From: Marinilabilia salmonicolor
Lineage (GTDB): Bacteria; Bacteroidota; Bacteroidia; Bacteroidales; Marinilabiliaceae
DNA length: 64,000 nt
Assembly: GCF_003003035.1 (NCBI RefSeq)
Contig: NZ_PVTS01000011.1
Coordinates: forward strand, 1 to 64,000
Direction of reading: 5' to 3'
Shown: piece by piece, positions 29,780 to 40,300 of the stretch
How positions within the stretch are numbered: position 1 is the first letter of the stretch
Layout of the letters: every line of letters starts with the position of its first letter
Notes under the pieces: generated by a model
What the model saw: only the letters and a program-made list of their open reading frames with translations
What the model was told of the DNA's origin: nothing
Database searches by the model: none
Made by a program: the position numbers and the translations under genes

Positions 29780-30670
29780 TCAGGCTTGAGTTTCCTGCTC
29801 TTCAATCTTATCTTTTTTAAGGACGGGAGCAAGTTCCTCTTTTATCAACTTCAATGTCGCCTTGTAACCTACCTCCACCAAATCGTCAATCCGGTCAAAA
29901 TCGAAAAAGGTAAACTCTTTCATCTCTTCCGGTTCAATCATAAAATCACACAACTTACGACTCTCCACTACATTTTGCTCAACTCCAAGACTAAAAGCCC
30001 GCTGAGCAATATCTTTCATCCCCTCTATTTCTTTCATGGGACCATTGTAATTCACATGAACCCCTATCAAAGTCTGACATTTATCTTTTATGGACCGGGC
30101 CGGAAGATTGTCAAACAAACCTCCATCAATATACGTGACACCGTCAATCACCTGCGGCAAAATTATTACCGGAACGGAACAGGAAGCCAAAACAAAATCA
30201 ATGAGCGGTCCTTTTTCGCCTTTCACCTCATTTTTACCGTCGGTAATATTAGCAACCGACAAATAAAACGGCTTTTTAAGCGCAGAAAAATCATCCTTTT
30301 CAATTTTGTCTTTGAGAATTTTCTTCACGGCATCCAGTTCAAAAAAACCATTCTGACCAATGCGCAGTGAAACCAGATTGTAGATCTTATCCTTCTTCAC
30401 AATTTCCAAAATCTGATCAGGACTATATCCGGCTGCATAAAGCACTCCAATCAGAGATCCCATACTTGTGCCGGAAACAATATCGGGTGACATCCCGTTT
30501 TCATCAAGTGCCTTGAGAACGCCAATGTGAGCAAAGCCTCTGGCACTGCCACCACTAAGAGCAATCCCAATATTATGATCGTACCTGTTTTCAGCAGGGG
30601 CAGCAACTTCTTTGGAGGCTGCGTCCTCAGATTTATTTTTCTCTTTGGAGAACCAATTAAACCAACCCAT
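29780..30670 (-). CDS. Patatin-like phospholipase
   Basis: This 296-residue protein has the patatin catalytic dyad. GTSMG holds Ser69, and DGG holds Asp182 in YIDGGLFDNLPA. The oxyanion loop GGSARGFAHIG is at about 40-50. It would hydrolyse acyl groups from lipids, in the cytosol or at the inner membrane. There is no signal peptide from the chosen ATG at 30670 (MGWFNWF); a longer frame to 30709 adds a weak hydrophobic stretch. The first 30 residues form a charged linker. The gene is monocistronic, with a hairpin beyond its start. Confidence 0.88.
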   Translation of the reverse strand: MGWFNWFSKEKNKSEDAASKEVAAPAENRYDHNIGIALSGGSARGFAHIGVLKALDENGMSPDIVSGTSMGSLIGVLYAAGYSPDQILEIVKKDKIYNLVSLRIGQNGFFELDAVKKILKDKIEKDDFSALKKPFYLSVANITDGKNEVKGEKGPLIDFVLASCSVPVIILPQVIDGVTYIDGGLFDNLPARSIKDKCQTLIGVHVNYNGPMKEIEGMKDIAQRAFSLGVEQNVVESRKLCDFMIEPEEMKEFTFFDFDRIDDLVEVGYKATLKLIKEELAPVLKKDKIEEQETQA

Positions 30671-30724
30671 TCGACTGATTATTAGATAAAACTTCTGATT
30701 GACAATCACAAAGTAAAATTATCA

Positions 30725-30761
30725 AAAAAGGGAAAAACAACCAATTTGTTTTTCCCTTTTT
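30725..30761. terminator. Perfect 16-bp hairpin, bidirectional terminator
   Basis: AAAAAGGGAAAAACAA (30725-30740) pairs with 30746-30761 around CCAAT. An overlapping palindrome TTTTTAACG-AAC-CGTTAAAAA continues to 30777. On the minus strand it ends the 65-aa gene upstream of patatin. Confidence 0.8.
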
Positions 30762-30792
30762 AACGAACCGTTAAAAACGTTGTCTCATGCAT

Positions 30793-30990
30793 TTACTTCT
30801 CCACCGAGTACATAATCAATGCAGAATAGGTGTTAACTCCCTGGCTTGAATGTGATGAGTACTCCAGATCAAGAATTTGTTCAGGTGTAATAGCTTCCTC
30901 CTGCAAAAATGAATTCATTTGATCATCAAGAGACATATCGTAATCATCCAATCCGGTATACTGAAAGTGTTTGGTAAAAACTTTTTTCAT
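30793..30990 (-). CDS. Small conserved-looking protein (65 aa), Cse60-like
   Basis: This is a small acidic protein ending SSQGVNTYSALIMYSVEK. That C-terminal strand pattern resembles Cse60/DUF2758-type small proteins whose function is unknown. It has its own terminator at 30725-30761 and an A-rich ribosome-binding region. The identification is weak. Confidence 0.5.
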   Translation of the reverse strand: MKKVFTKHFQYTGLDDYDMSLDDQMNSFLQEEAITPEQILDLEYSSHSSQGVNTYSALIMYSVEK

Positions 30991-31167
30991 AGGTACATTA
31001 AATTAAAAAAATTAAACCGATTCCGTTTATAAACTGATTGACTCCGCAATCAAATTAGTTTGATTTCTTGTACGCAGAAAAGAGCTTTTTGATTCAAAAA
31101 AAGAGCGGAAGATCTTCTTTTTTTCAACAAACACCTGTAATTGATTGCTATATAACGCATAGCAATT

Positions 31168-31200
31168 AAAAAGGCCGGAAACATTGATGCGCCCGGCCTC
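31168..31200 (-). terminator. Terminator of the 93-aa gene
   Basis: On the minus strand AGGCCGG and CCGGCCT enclose a 14-nt loop and are followed by TTTTTAATT. It lies about 20 bp beyond the stop of the 93-aa gene. Between it and the 65-aa gene (30991-31167) there is only AT-rich sequence and an 8-bp ATTGCTAT/ATAGCAAT repeat. Confidence 0.75.
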
Positions 31201-31220
31201 TACAAACAATCAAAATCAGA

Positions 31221-31502
31221 TTATTTCAGGTTATTAACGGCCTCAACCAACTCAGAGAATCTTTTATCCATTTCGGTTCTGATTCCCTTGAAAAAAGCCT
31301 TCACTTTTTTGGGATCATCTTTCCCGTCGGGATGATTTACCTTTGCAATGACATCATTCCGAAAATCAATAGCATCAGTGACCACCTTTTTAAAATCTTC
31401 TTCTTTAATCTGATCAAATATCATTTTACGAACATAAGCTTCAGTAACAATTTCCGAAGCAAGGAAGTTTATGTCTTTTTTTAAATCACGAATACTTGCC
31501 AT
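31221..31502 (-). CDS. Small helical conserved protein (93 aa)
   Basis: This is an acidic, fully helical cytosolic protein (KKDINFLASEIVTEAYV, FRNDVIAKVNHPDGKDDP). It resembles a small protein common in Bacteroidales genomes with no assigned function. It is single-gene, with its own terminator. I do not assign a role. Confidence 0.6.
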   Translation of the reverse strand: MASIRDLKKDINFLASEIVTEAYVRKMIFDQIKEEDFKKVVTDAIDFRNDVIAKVNHPDGKDDPKKVKAFFKGIRTEMDKRFSELVEAVNNLK

Positions 31503-31841
31503 TTTTATCTGTTTTTATGGTTCTTCTTCAAATTTAGTTGTTTTTTTTGAACTCTGAGAATTGTGAATCAAGAAAAAAGCCCCTGATGGCAATTTTAATA
31601 GAAAAGGCCCCATACTCTTTCCATTTATCACAAAAAAACGAACATTCGTAAAAGAATACAATCATTTAGGCATTAATGAGAAACACCGGAAAGATAAATT
31701 CTTAAATTTGTGTGTGTCAGAAAGTGCTTGTGCTTTTTTTAACCCAAAAAGCGCAGCCTGACCCAAGTAACCCATGTTCAAAAAGAAAAAGACGACCCAA
31801 AACGTTGGGCCGTCTTTTTTACTTTATAATAAATTGTTTGA
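31503..31841. other. Intergenic region with a bidirectional terminator
   Basis: No gene is visible. The only structure is a hairpin at 31784-31820 (AAAGACG-A-CCCAA / TTGGG-C-CGTCTTT) followed by T6 on the plus strand and by T-rich sequence on the minus strand. It ends the peptidase gene at 31842. The remainder is AT-rich and probably carries the promoter of the 93-aa gene. Confidence 0.6.
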
Positions 31842-33122
31842 TTAATTCAGCCACACTTCAAGCTGGTCCATCACCCTGTTTTTTAGGGAGTCCGGTAAAT
31901 TATTTATTCTGGTCCGATGTGACCCTCCAGGTTTCTCAATTTTCAACATTTTACTAAACCCTTCAGGTTCAAGGGATGTTGCACTCCAGGGATCATTCTC
32001 CCCGGTAATAAGAATCATTTCAGGATCAATCTTCTTTAATTTTTTCAATATGCTGAGCGGCACCTGCTCATCAAAAGAAAGATTTTCCACCTCCGGAGCC
32101 ATAAAACGATTGGAAACGGTATCTTCCTTTATTTCATCCAGAAAATCTTTGAATGGAGCTGCCAGGTATGGATAATACCCGAGCTCTTTATATGCCTGAT
32201 AAAAGAAAGGACCAATTTCTTCCCACTGCTGATCTGAAAAATATCCAAAATCGCTTCCCTGATGCAGATGGGCAAAAAGCACTTCAGCATCTGCCCCGGG
32301 CTCGGGAATTTCATCCACAGGTCCGCCCCACTGCCACAAGCTAAATGGATATTCAAGCACTGACAACTCAAATGCACGCTCCTTCCCCATTCTAAAAGTA
32401 TATTCTTTTTGTGCAACCAAATCATTAAACCAGGGCATCAATTCCTCCTTGCGTTTCAAAACTTCTTTTTGAAAAACGGCAATTCGTTTGCGTTGTTCGG
32501 CTGTGCCCACACTGTCAAAGAACTCCACCAAACGGCGATCGTCCCGTTCAAAATTAAATGGCGCCACATAGGAAACAGTAACATCAACATCCTGTGGGAA
32601 AAAAGCCCGGTGAATCATTGCGGTCTGACCTCCCTTACTTATTCCGGTATTAACCCATTTGCCTTTGTAGAATTCCTTCAAGGCTTCAACTACCCGATGA
32701 TGATCTTTAGCAGCCTGCTCCACCGTCAGGTACTCCCACTGCACAGAATCGGGAACAGACTCTCCAAAATACCGATGCTCCACAACCACCTGATTGGCCT
32801 GCAGTAAAGAAGCCAGTTCGGATGTAAAATTTCCAGGAGCCATATAACCTTCTGTAATCAAGACCACAGGAGCTTCGTGGGATTTGTGAGACAGCCAGAC
32901 ACGTTGCTTAAAAAATCCTTTGTCCGGATTGTTGTGATCCAATGGTTGATTGATCCACAACAACCATGCTTTGGAGTACATGGAATCCGGTTTAATCTCC
33001 TCAATGGAAGAAAAAGCGGGTCGTGATTCCACAAACTCTGTGGCAGTTTGCCATTTTACACTACAAAATGAAAGAATACCGGTAAATACCAGCAGAAATG
33101 AAATTCGTAAAACTTTTGCCAT
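31842..33122 (-). CDS. S37/S28-type serine peptidase (tripeptidyl aminopeptidase-like)
   Basis: This 426-residue exported protein has an N-terminal signal with a possible lipobox (LSFC, Cys20). The alpha/beta-hydrolase core has NTGISKGGQTAM (nucleophile Ser about 160), GENDPWSA (Asp, about 370) and GGSHRTRI (His, about 400). QPLDHNNPDKGFFKQRVWL is typical of the PS-10/S37 family, which removes short N-terminal peptides, often after proline, in the cell envelope. Start and length fit the family. It is single-gene with a terminator at 31784-31820. Confidence 0.85.
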   Translation of the reverse strand: MAKVLRISFLLVFTGILSFCSVKWQTATEFVESRPAFSSIEEIKPDSMYSKAWLLWINQPLDHNNPDKGFFKQRVWLSHKSHEAPVVLITEGYMAPGNFTSELASLLQANQVVVEHRYFGESVPDSVQWEYLTVEQAAKDHHRVVEALKEFYKGKWVNTGISKGGQTAMIHRAFFPQDVDVTVSYVAPFNFERDDRRLVEFFDSVGTAEQRKRIAVFQKEVLKRKEELMPWFNDLVAQKEYTFRMGKERAFELSVLEYPFSLWQWGGPVDEIPEPGADAEVLFAHLHQGSDFGYFSDQQWEEIGPFFYQAYKELGYYPYLAAPFKDFLDEIKEDTVSNRFMAPEVENLSFDEQVPLSILKKLKKIDPEMILITGENDPWSATSLEPEGFSKMLKIEKPGGSHRTRINNLPDSLKNRVMDQLEVWLN

Positions 33123-33213
33123 TTTCTTACGTTAAATGAAATCTTCAAAGAGGCCAAAATTACATCAAATTGTTTTTCTTTGTAATGATTTAAGTTAATA
33201 AAAATAATAAACC

Positions 33214-34248
33214 ATGAAGCATCTTTCTACACTATCAGTATTCTTCTTTCTTTTCAGCTTAATCTCGGTAGCAGCCCCTTTAAAAGAGGTTCACCGTTCC
33301 ACCAAAACATACGACAATATAACATCGGTTGATATTAAAGGAGATTTTTGCAAAGTAATACTGAAACCATCGGCCACCCCGCAAGTTACCGTAAACAGTT
33401 TTATTGAAGCATCCAAAGACATTGAAGGTTTTGGCATCAATGACCAAACCGAAGCAGGAAAACTCACTTTGTTGGTGGCTGTTCCTTCAGAGCATGTATC
33501 CACCAAGTCGGGTGAAATTGAGATTCAATTACCTGCCGGCACGGAAATTAAAATCAAAACAGCTTCGGGTTACATTGAAGCTTCAGACCTGAAGGGGTGT
33601 AATGTAAATGCGCACGCCTCTTACGGAAAAATAATTGTGGAAAACTTAACGGGTGATTATTCTTTCAAAACCTCCACCGGAGGTATCAGTGTAAACCAAC
33701 TGAGCGGAAAAGTGTCTGCAACATCCACAAAGGGAGACATTGAATTGACGGACATTGATGCATCCACCACCATTGTTACCGACGCCGGAGCCCTGACTCT
33801 TAAAAATCTGAAAGGTAAAATTAACACCCAAAGCAACACAGGTACCCAAACCATCAATAATTTGACTGGTGACCTGATGCTAAGAACCTCCACCGGTGAG
33901 ATAACCCTCAACAACCTCAAAGGCAATATTGAGACTGCCAATGATGACGGGGATGTATGGTTAACGGATGTGGAAGGAACGTTGCGTCTGATATCCATTT
34001 CCGGCAACCTGGTGGGGAAAAACATCCTGCTAACCGACAATGCCTATTTTGAAACTACCAAAGGAAGAATTGAGATGGAACTCCGAAACGATATGAATGA
34101 ACTCACTTTTGATCTGGCGTCCAATTACGGTTTTCTTTACATCCCTGGAAAATCAAAGAAGAAAAAGCTGAGAGAAGGCAAAGGCCCCATTCTCATTTCA
34201 ACTTCATCGAATAACGGAGCGCAACGCTTCACATTGGTTAATGAATAA
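33214..34248 (+). CDS. DUF4097 beta-helix-like exported protein
   Basis: This 344-residue protein has a signal peptide (about 1-21) followed by a regular succession of short strands. Units such as TSTGGISVNQLSGKVSATST and GDIELTDIDAST repeat about every 20 residues, as in DUF4097 right-handed beta-helix proteins. These are surface or periplasmic proteins often linked to stress or adhesion in Bacteroidota. The C-terminus is Lys-rich. It is monocistronic, with a terminator at 34266-34304. Confidence 0.8.
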   Translation: MKHLSTLSVFFFLFSLISVAAPLKEVHRSTKTYDNITSVDIKGDFCKVILKPSATPQVTVNSFIEASKDIEGFGINDQTEAGKLTLLVAVPSEHVSTKSGEIEIQLPAGTEIKIKTASGYIEASDLKGCNVNAHASYGKIIVENLTGDYSFKTSTGGISVNQLSGKVSATSTKGDIELTDIDASTTIVTDAGALTLKNLKGKINTQSNTGTQTINNLTGDLMLRTSTGEITLNNLKGNIETANDDGDVWLTDVEGTLRLISISGNLVGKNILLTDNAYFETTKGRIEMELRNDMNELTFDLASNYGFLYIPGKSKKKKLREGKGPILISTSSNNGAQRFTLVNE

Positions 34249-34265
34249 TAGAGATATTAAAGAAC

Positions 34266-34304
34266 AAAAAGCCGTTCATCCCAAAATCGGAAGAACGGCT
34301 TTTT
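34266..34304. terminator. Bidirectional terminator between convergent genes
   Basis: AAAAAGCCGTTC (34266-34277) pairs with GAACGGCTTTTT (34293-34304) around a 15-nt loop. It serves both the DUF4097 gene and the giant minus-strand gene. Confidence 0.85.
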
Positions 34305-34326
34305 TATTTCTAAGCCCCATCAGGAA

Positions 34327-37300
34327 TTACTTCTTGTTTGATTTTCCTGACTGACTTTTGTCTGCATCATCATTTTTCTTACCACCTGCAGGCTGACCCT
34401 TGGATTGAGAAGCCTTTGCTTTCGTTGCATCAGCATCCTTTGCTCCACCCTTTTTGCGGCGCTCAAGTTCTTTAAGCACTGCATACTTTGCAGCTGCAAT
34501 GGTTTCACGATTCACTTTTTCGGTGATTCGTCCTTTCATCAAATCGTCAAACTCAATGTAACCATCCATCAGCAGCAACTGGGTAATCATATTGTTGATC
34601 ATCGTTTCGTCGCTGTATCCTTTGGCCTGGTAGAGTTTTCCTGAATCTTCAAGGAACTCTTGAGCAAAATCGGGATAGTTGGGCAAACTCATCAGTTCAT
34701 TACAGGTTTCCCCAAAGCTGCTCAACTCAATATTGAGGTTAGGAGTCACCAACAGTGGGCTGAACTCTTCCTTCTTGTCTTTAGGACAGAACATATTGAC
34801 ACCACTCATATCCACAGAAACTGAAGGATCATCCATCCTGACAAATTCTGCCTTCATCATCTTATCCAACTGATAAAGATAAAAATTGTATCTCCACAGC
34901 TCATTACTGCTCTGACCATTGGTGAAAATGTGACCATACTTCTCACGTACAATTCTACGTACGTGATTTTTCTTATCGTTGATCTCACTGCTATTGGCAC
35001 GCAGTTCCTTAATCAGATTGGTGAGCGATTGAGCAGCCTTTTGTGGTCCCATAATCTCTTTCCCCTTCTTGCCGATCTCAGTGGAAACGATACCACATTC
35101 AATCTTGGAACCTTCTCCATTACCGTCGGGCCCGCCACTCAGTACATCAATCAGCTGGTAGCGCTGCTCAATCTGTCCGTCCTGAGCAATAAACGGCTGT
35201 CCTGCAGGGGTACTGGCAAGGGAGTCGAAGATAGAGCTGAAGATATTTCTTGAAAGGATCACATCCTCCATCTGATCATTCAGTTCCACATGAGCAATAA
35301 AGCGGTTTTTCACGATATCGAAATTCACCTGAGTAACAAGCCATTTCTCATCTTCGAAAGGTATCTTTTTACCCATAAAGATCTGGTTGACCACTTTTTC
35401 AACATCTACCTTATCCATCATTTTGTATGAGGATGCCAGATAATACTTGCCATCTTTGGGATCAATTTCCCAATCAAGCACATCATCCAGATAGTTTCCG
35501 TGTTGCGACAACACCTCCACAATGTTCTTATCGGCGGTATAACGCGACAGGGTACGCTGAAAGTGTGGTCCATCCTGACTGGTTGCTTTTTCTTTTCGCT
35601 CACCATGCGAATCGATGTAAAGCAGGAAGTTTTCAGGATTACTGACTCTGGTAATACCGGCTTCCTCCTTGGAATAGTTGTGAGCAGTAAGAATGATATC
35701 AATCTTGTAAGGCATCTGAATTTCACACAGACCGCTGATAGTACTTCTGGAGTTCAGATCTTCCACATTACTGTCGGCACTACTCTCAAACAGGTATTTA
35801 TAATACTTTATGTATTCCGGATCAAAATCTGTAACACGTGAGAAGTCGCCCTCTTCAGTTCCAAATCCATAAATATTTCCCTCCTTGTCACGGAAAACAT
35901 GGTACATATCACCAGCCACATTCTTGATGGAGCGAACGCCCGGAAGATTCTGTTCCAACCATTTAAGTGTGAGTCCGGCAAGCATTTCAGACTTACCTAC
36001 CCCACTGTCACCATCCACTTCCACCACGAAAATGGAACCATCTTCCAACTCAATAGCAAAAAGTGATCCGTGTTTGGGAATACCACCCATCTCTTTCACC
36101 CGCTCATTCATCATAGTGAGCCATGGCTTCTTCACATCACCAAAATAATCGGCTTCCTTACGCAGGGGTGTCACCAGTGTTTTGATGTTACCACGAGGTC
36201 CTTTAATATCGAAGTACCCAACCTGCGGAAATGAGATTACTTTTTCCGGAGCTCCCAGCAACAGGAATACATCAGGCACAAAGTTTTCGGCCTCTTCAAG
36301 TGAAATATCTTTGTACTGAGTCAGTCTGAAAAAGTCGGTCAGATATTTAATATATCCCTTTTGGAAAATAATCAACTGGGTTACGACACCGCTTTTCATT
36401 ATTTTACAGCGATAATCGTCGGGATCCATATTGGCCACAAAACGAGCAAGTCGGCGTTCGAAGAATTTGGAATCGGGCTTGGTCGAAAGCGCTTTGATAT
36501 AATCGTTTTTCGACTTGTTACGATTCATATCCAACAGATACATAGGTTCATCATCTCCACGATCAATTTTGTGGAAAGGATATTCACGCTTCTTGGCATC
36601 GGTGGAGATACGTGTGTGTCGCTGAACCGATTGTTCAACAGAAATCACCCCACACTTGGTCATCACGTCATTGATCCAGTTGAGAGATCCTCCGTTAAAC
36701 TCCTTGAGGGTTTTGTCCTTAACTTCAAAATTACGGAATAGTGTGATACCATGCTGAATCATCTGGTTCACATCACTATTCTGACGTCTGAAATAGGTAT
36801 CCAACACTTTTATAAGTGTATGTGTATATTTATGGTAATAATCGGTACCTTTTGACAGATTCTGAAGAAGAATCAGGAAGCCCACAACTTTCTGGGTCAC
36901 CTCAGCCAAACGGGTTTCGTCCACTTTTATATCTTTCTTACGAAGGATATAATTCATGATGTCGTCCACCTCCTGAGGAAGAATATCGGTAAGAATATTC
37001 TCTGTAAATATCTTCAGATCGGCATCATCGGTACTGTTTATACGATCCTGAAGAAATTGCATCTTCTTGGTAACATGATTGAAGAAACTGTTGTCGTTCT
37101 TCAGCAGGTAGAGATAAAGCACCTGATCGCTGACCGACAGGTCGCTTTCGAAAACACGACGCTTCACCACATCTGCAATAAACCCGAGACTTCTGGCAGA
37201 GATGCCAATTTCAGAAAACTGTTTATCCTGACGCAGGGTTTCCACAAAGTGACTTACATAACGTTCCAAATCAAAGTCTTTAACTGCCAATCCGGTGACT

Positions 37301-40300
37301 TCCTCAAAAAGGTCACAGGCAATGCGTATCATTTCGCGACGACTGGGTTCGATGGTTGCCTGCTCAAATGGCAGGTTGAAGTGCAGGAGTATTTCCTGAA
37401 TGTGCTTCTTCAGCACGGCATTCACACCTTCCAGACGAGCCACATCCATGTAGTAGTCACCACTGGCCTGAAGCGTCAGAATCTTCATTTTCGTATCCGA
37501 GAAGAGCAGACGTTCCATCTCAATCAGGATTTCGCGCATGATGTTCTTCTCTTCCGGATCGTCGAGCACGTAATGATTCGGATGGAAAGTTTTCTTATTG
37601 TTAATGTATTTCAATATGGTGGCTTTGCTAAAACGCGAAGCAACTATATTGAAGTTAAGATTTCTCAGCTGAGGAATCTTCTTGTAGATCTGCGGAAGTA
37701 AATTCTCATATATTTTTGTAAATGCGCTGCTACGCACAAACTCTTCCACATCCCGGCAATCACCCACATTCCCCTGAAATTCAATCACTGAATTTTTAGA
37801 ATCTCCGATGGTGGTAATGGAGACACCACTAACCTGAGGGGATGCATGATAAAGCGAACGATTCTCATTGATGAGTAACGACTGATTAACTTTCTTAGTC
37901 AGGTCACGTACCTGTTCATAATCGGAAAATACAGCATTCAGGAATTCATTATCTTTTCCGGAATTCAGGATTTTACTCATCAACGCCGGAACTTCAGCTT
38001 TTGGTTCAGCCTTACGTGCAGCCTGCAGTTTTTTCCAGTAGTTTAAGAATAAGGTAAAGGCTGTTCGTACTTCCCTTTCAAAAATCTCATAACTTTTGGA
38101 TGTCCCCTCAATGAAACCACCCAATGAGAAGCGAACGACTCCGGTGCGATATGGTAGCGCTGAAATTCCTCTTTCACCGGCAATTTTTTTAGCAAAATCT
38201 TCAAGATCGTTGTAACTGCCAAAGTTTTTAAACAACAAATTGAAGAGATAAGAACCATCAGAATGGATAATAGAGACATCTTCAACCTCCAGTTCCTGAA
38301 TAACCTCTTCAGCAATTTTGGCGGCTGTCTTTAGACGCAGATTGGATTCCGTTCTGAAGTTTTTGTTGATTCTGAAACGGTTCAAACCTTTTACAAGTTC
38401 ACCTCCGTAATAGATATAGAAAGGCACATCCTTGTACTTAAAGTCATCGGGAAGTCCCAGAATATCAAGTTTGGCTAATGACACCAACTCATCGAGTAAA
38501 AACAGGTGCATGGGACTACCTTCGAATCCGGCACGTACCAAATCACCTGTCGCAGTTTTCTTTTTACCGTCATCAGCAAGTGAGGCAACGATAAAGCTTT
38601 CAATCTGATTGACAATCCGGCTACGGCTGGCATCTTTAGGCAATCTCGATTCCAGTTTATCCTTCAATGCTTTTGCCTTCAGACCAACCTCAAGCACGGC
38701 ATTCAGGAAGTACAGAGAGCTGCTGTTGCCTCTGACAGCCTGATTTCGTTTACGGGAATAATCAATAACCTCCTTCATGGCCGGAGTAGCCACTAGAGCA
38801 CCAAGACGATCGCCCGATCCTGCCAGGTTTTTGGTGGTAGAAAGTGACGATACAGCCCGCATTTTAGAGTAAACATTCTCATTATTGAAGATGTAACGGG
38901 AAATGGACCGCCATTTGGGCATCATCTCTTCTTTCACCTTCACACTATCGGTGTAAGCCTCGTCAAGCAACAGTGTAATTTTGCTATTGTTAACAAACTT
39001 CAGAAACTCAATCAGGCTTTCACGATTGAAATCACTGTATCCTGTAGGGTTGGACGGATCATTAATGATGATGGTAACATTTTCACAGAACCGATCCCAC
39101 AAATTGCCGCTTGCATCAAAAAGCTGTAAGGTGTTTTTGATTCTGGAAAGTTTTGTCAGCAGGCGTTCATAATCAATCCGTTGATCTTCCAGATTCTCAA
39201 TTTCAATATCAAACGGATTGATGTAAAACTTATCGTCTGAAAAGAGGTCTGTATATTCCCATGCAAGCACTTTATTATAAATGATGTACGGCTTCGGACT
39301 CTTATCGCGATAAAACAATAAATCGCGAATAATCATCTGTACATCATCAGAAATAGAGGTCTTGTCCAGGTTTCCAAGATCACTAATAAACCCTTTAATA
39401 ACCTTCTGATCTTCTTCGCTGAGCTTTTCAAAATCTTTATACACGCCAAGGTCGATAAGCACATTGCGGAACCGGCCTTTATTATCAGATTCATTGTCAA
39501 TTTTTGCAATGAATTTCTGATACTTCTCCATAAAGAGATTTACACCGAAATTTTTATGAAAATGGTTATGAAGCGTCCTTTTGTAATTATCAGGAATAAA
39601 GTTTATGATGGTTTTACACCTGTCAAGAATTTTATCCTCAATGGGTTTCACCTTACGCTGAAGCAGATATTCGCCATAGGTACGAATCTGGTTTCGTCCA
39701 CCTCCTTCAAGGATTGTGGCAATCTGCAAGGCAGGAGTGTCCGAATAAAAATACTTACGAATGCGATCTTCAAAAGTATTGATGAGGTCATCATTTTGTT
39801 TTTCACGCGTTTCGGGTGATGCTGCATTCTGGATAAACTGAATAAAATCGCGAAAACGTGCCAGGGAATATCGGTCCTTAAGAATCTGACGAGAAAATGA
39901 ATCAAATTTAAACAGATTGGTATTCTTCACCTGATCATTGGTTTGCCCCAGCTGTTCTTTTTTTATTTCGTCAAGTTCCTGATTGTAATCTTCAATTTTC
40001 TTATCGAGCAGTTCTTTAAATTCCACAAGGTTCTTGTTGTTCACATTCTCAAGTATCAACCTGAGGTTGAGCTGCGTATTGGCAGGAGCTCCAAGCTTCT
40101 TGGTATGAACTTTATTCAGGGTGTTGATAACCCCGTTGTGGAAACTAAAAACAAGAGAGGTATTGGAAGCATGTGATTCGGGAGAGTCGTCAATAACCAC
40201 GATGCGCGAAATAAGCGGGAACCATTTGGAACCGGCAAACATATTCTTACGCATATGTTTCACTTTCACCACAAAAACGCTGGATGTATCCTCCTGCATC

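Noticed and set aside
31027-31209. 60-codon minus-strand frame
   Set aside because: It overlaps the terminator of the 93-aa gene and looks like AT-rich spacer translation.
37057-37701. 214-codon plus-strand frame inside the giant gene
   Set aside because: It is antisense to a continuous 2252-codon frame, with no promoter or homology.
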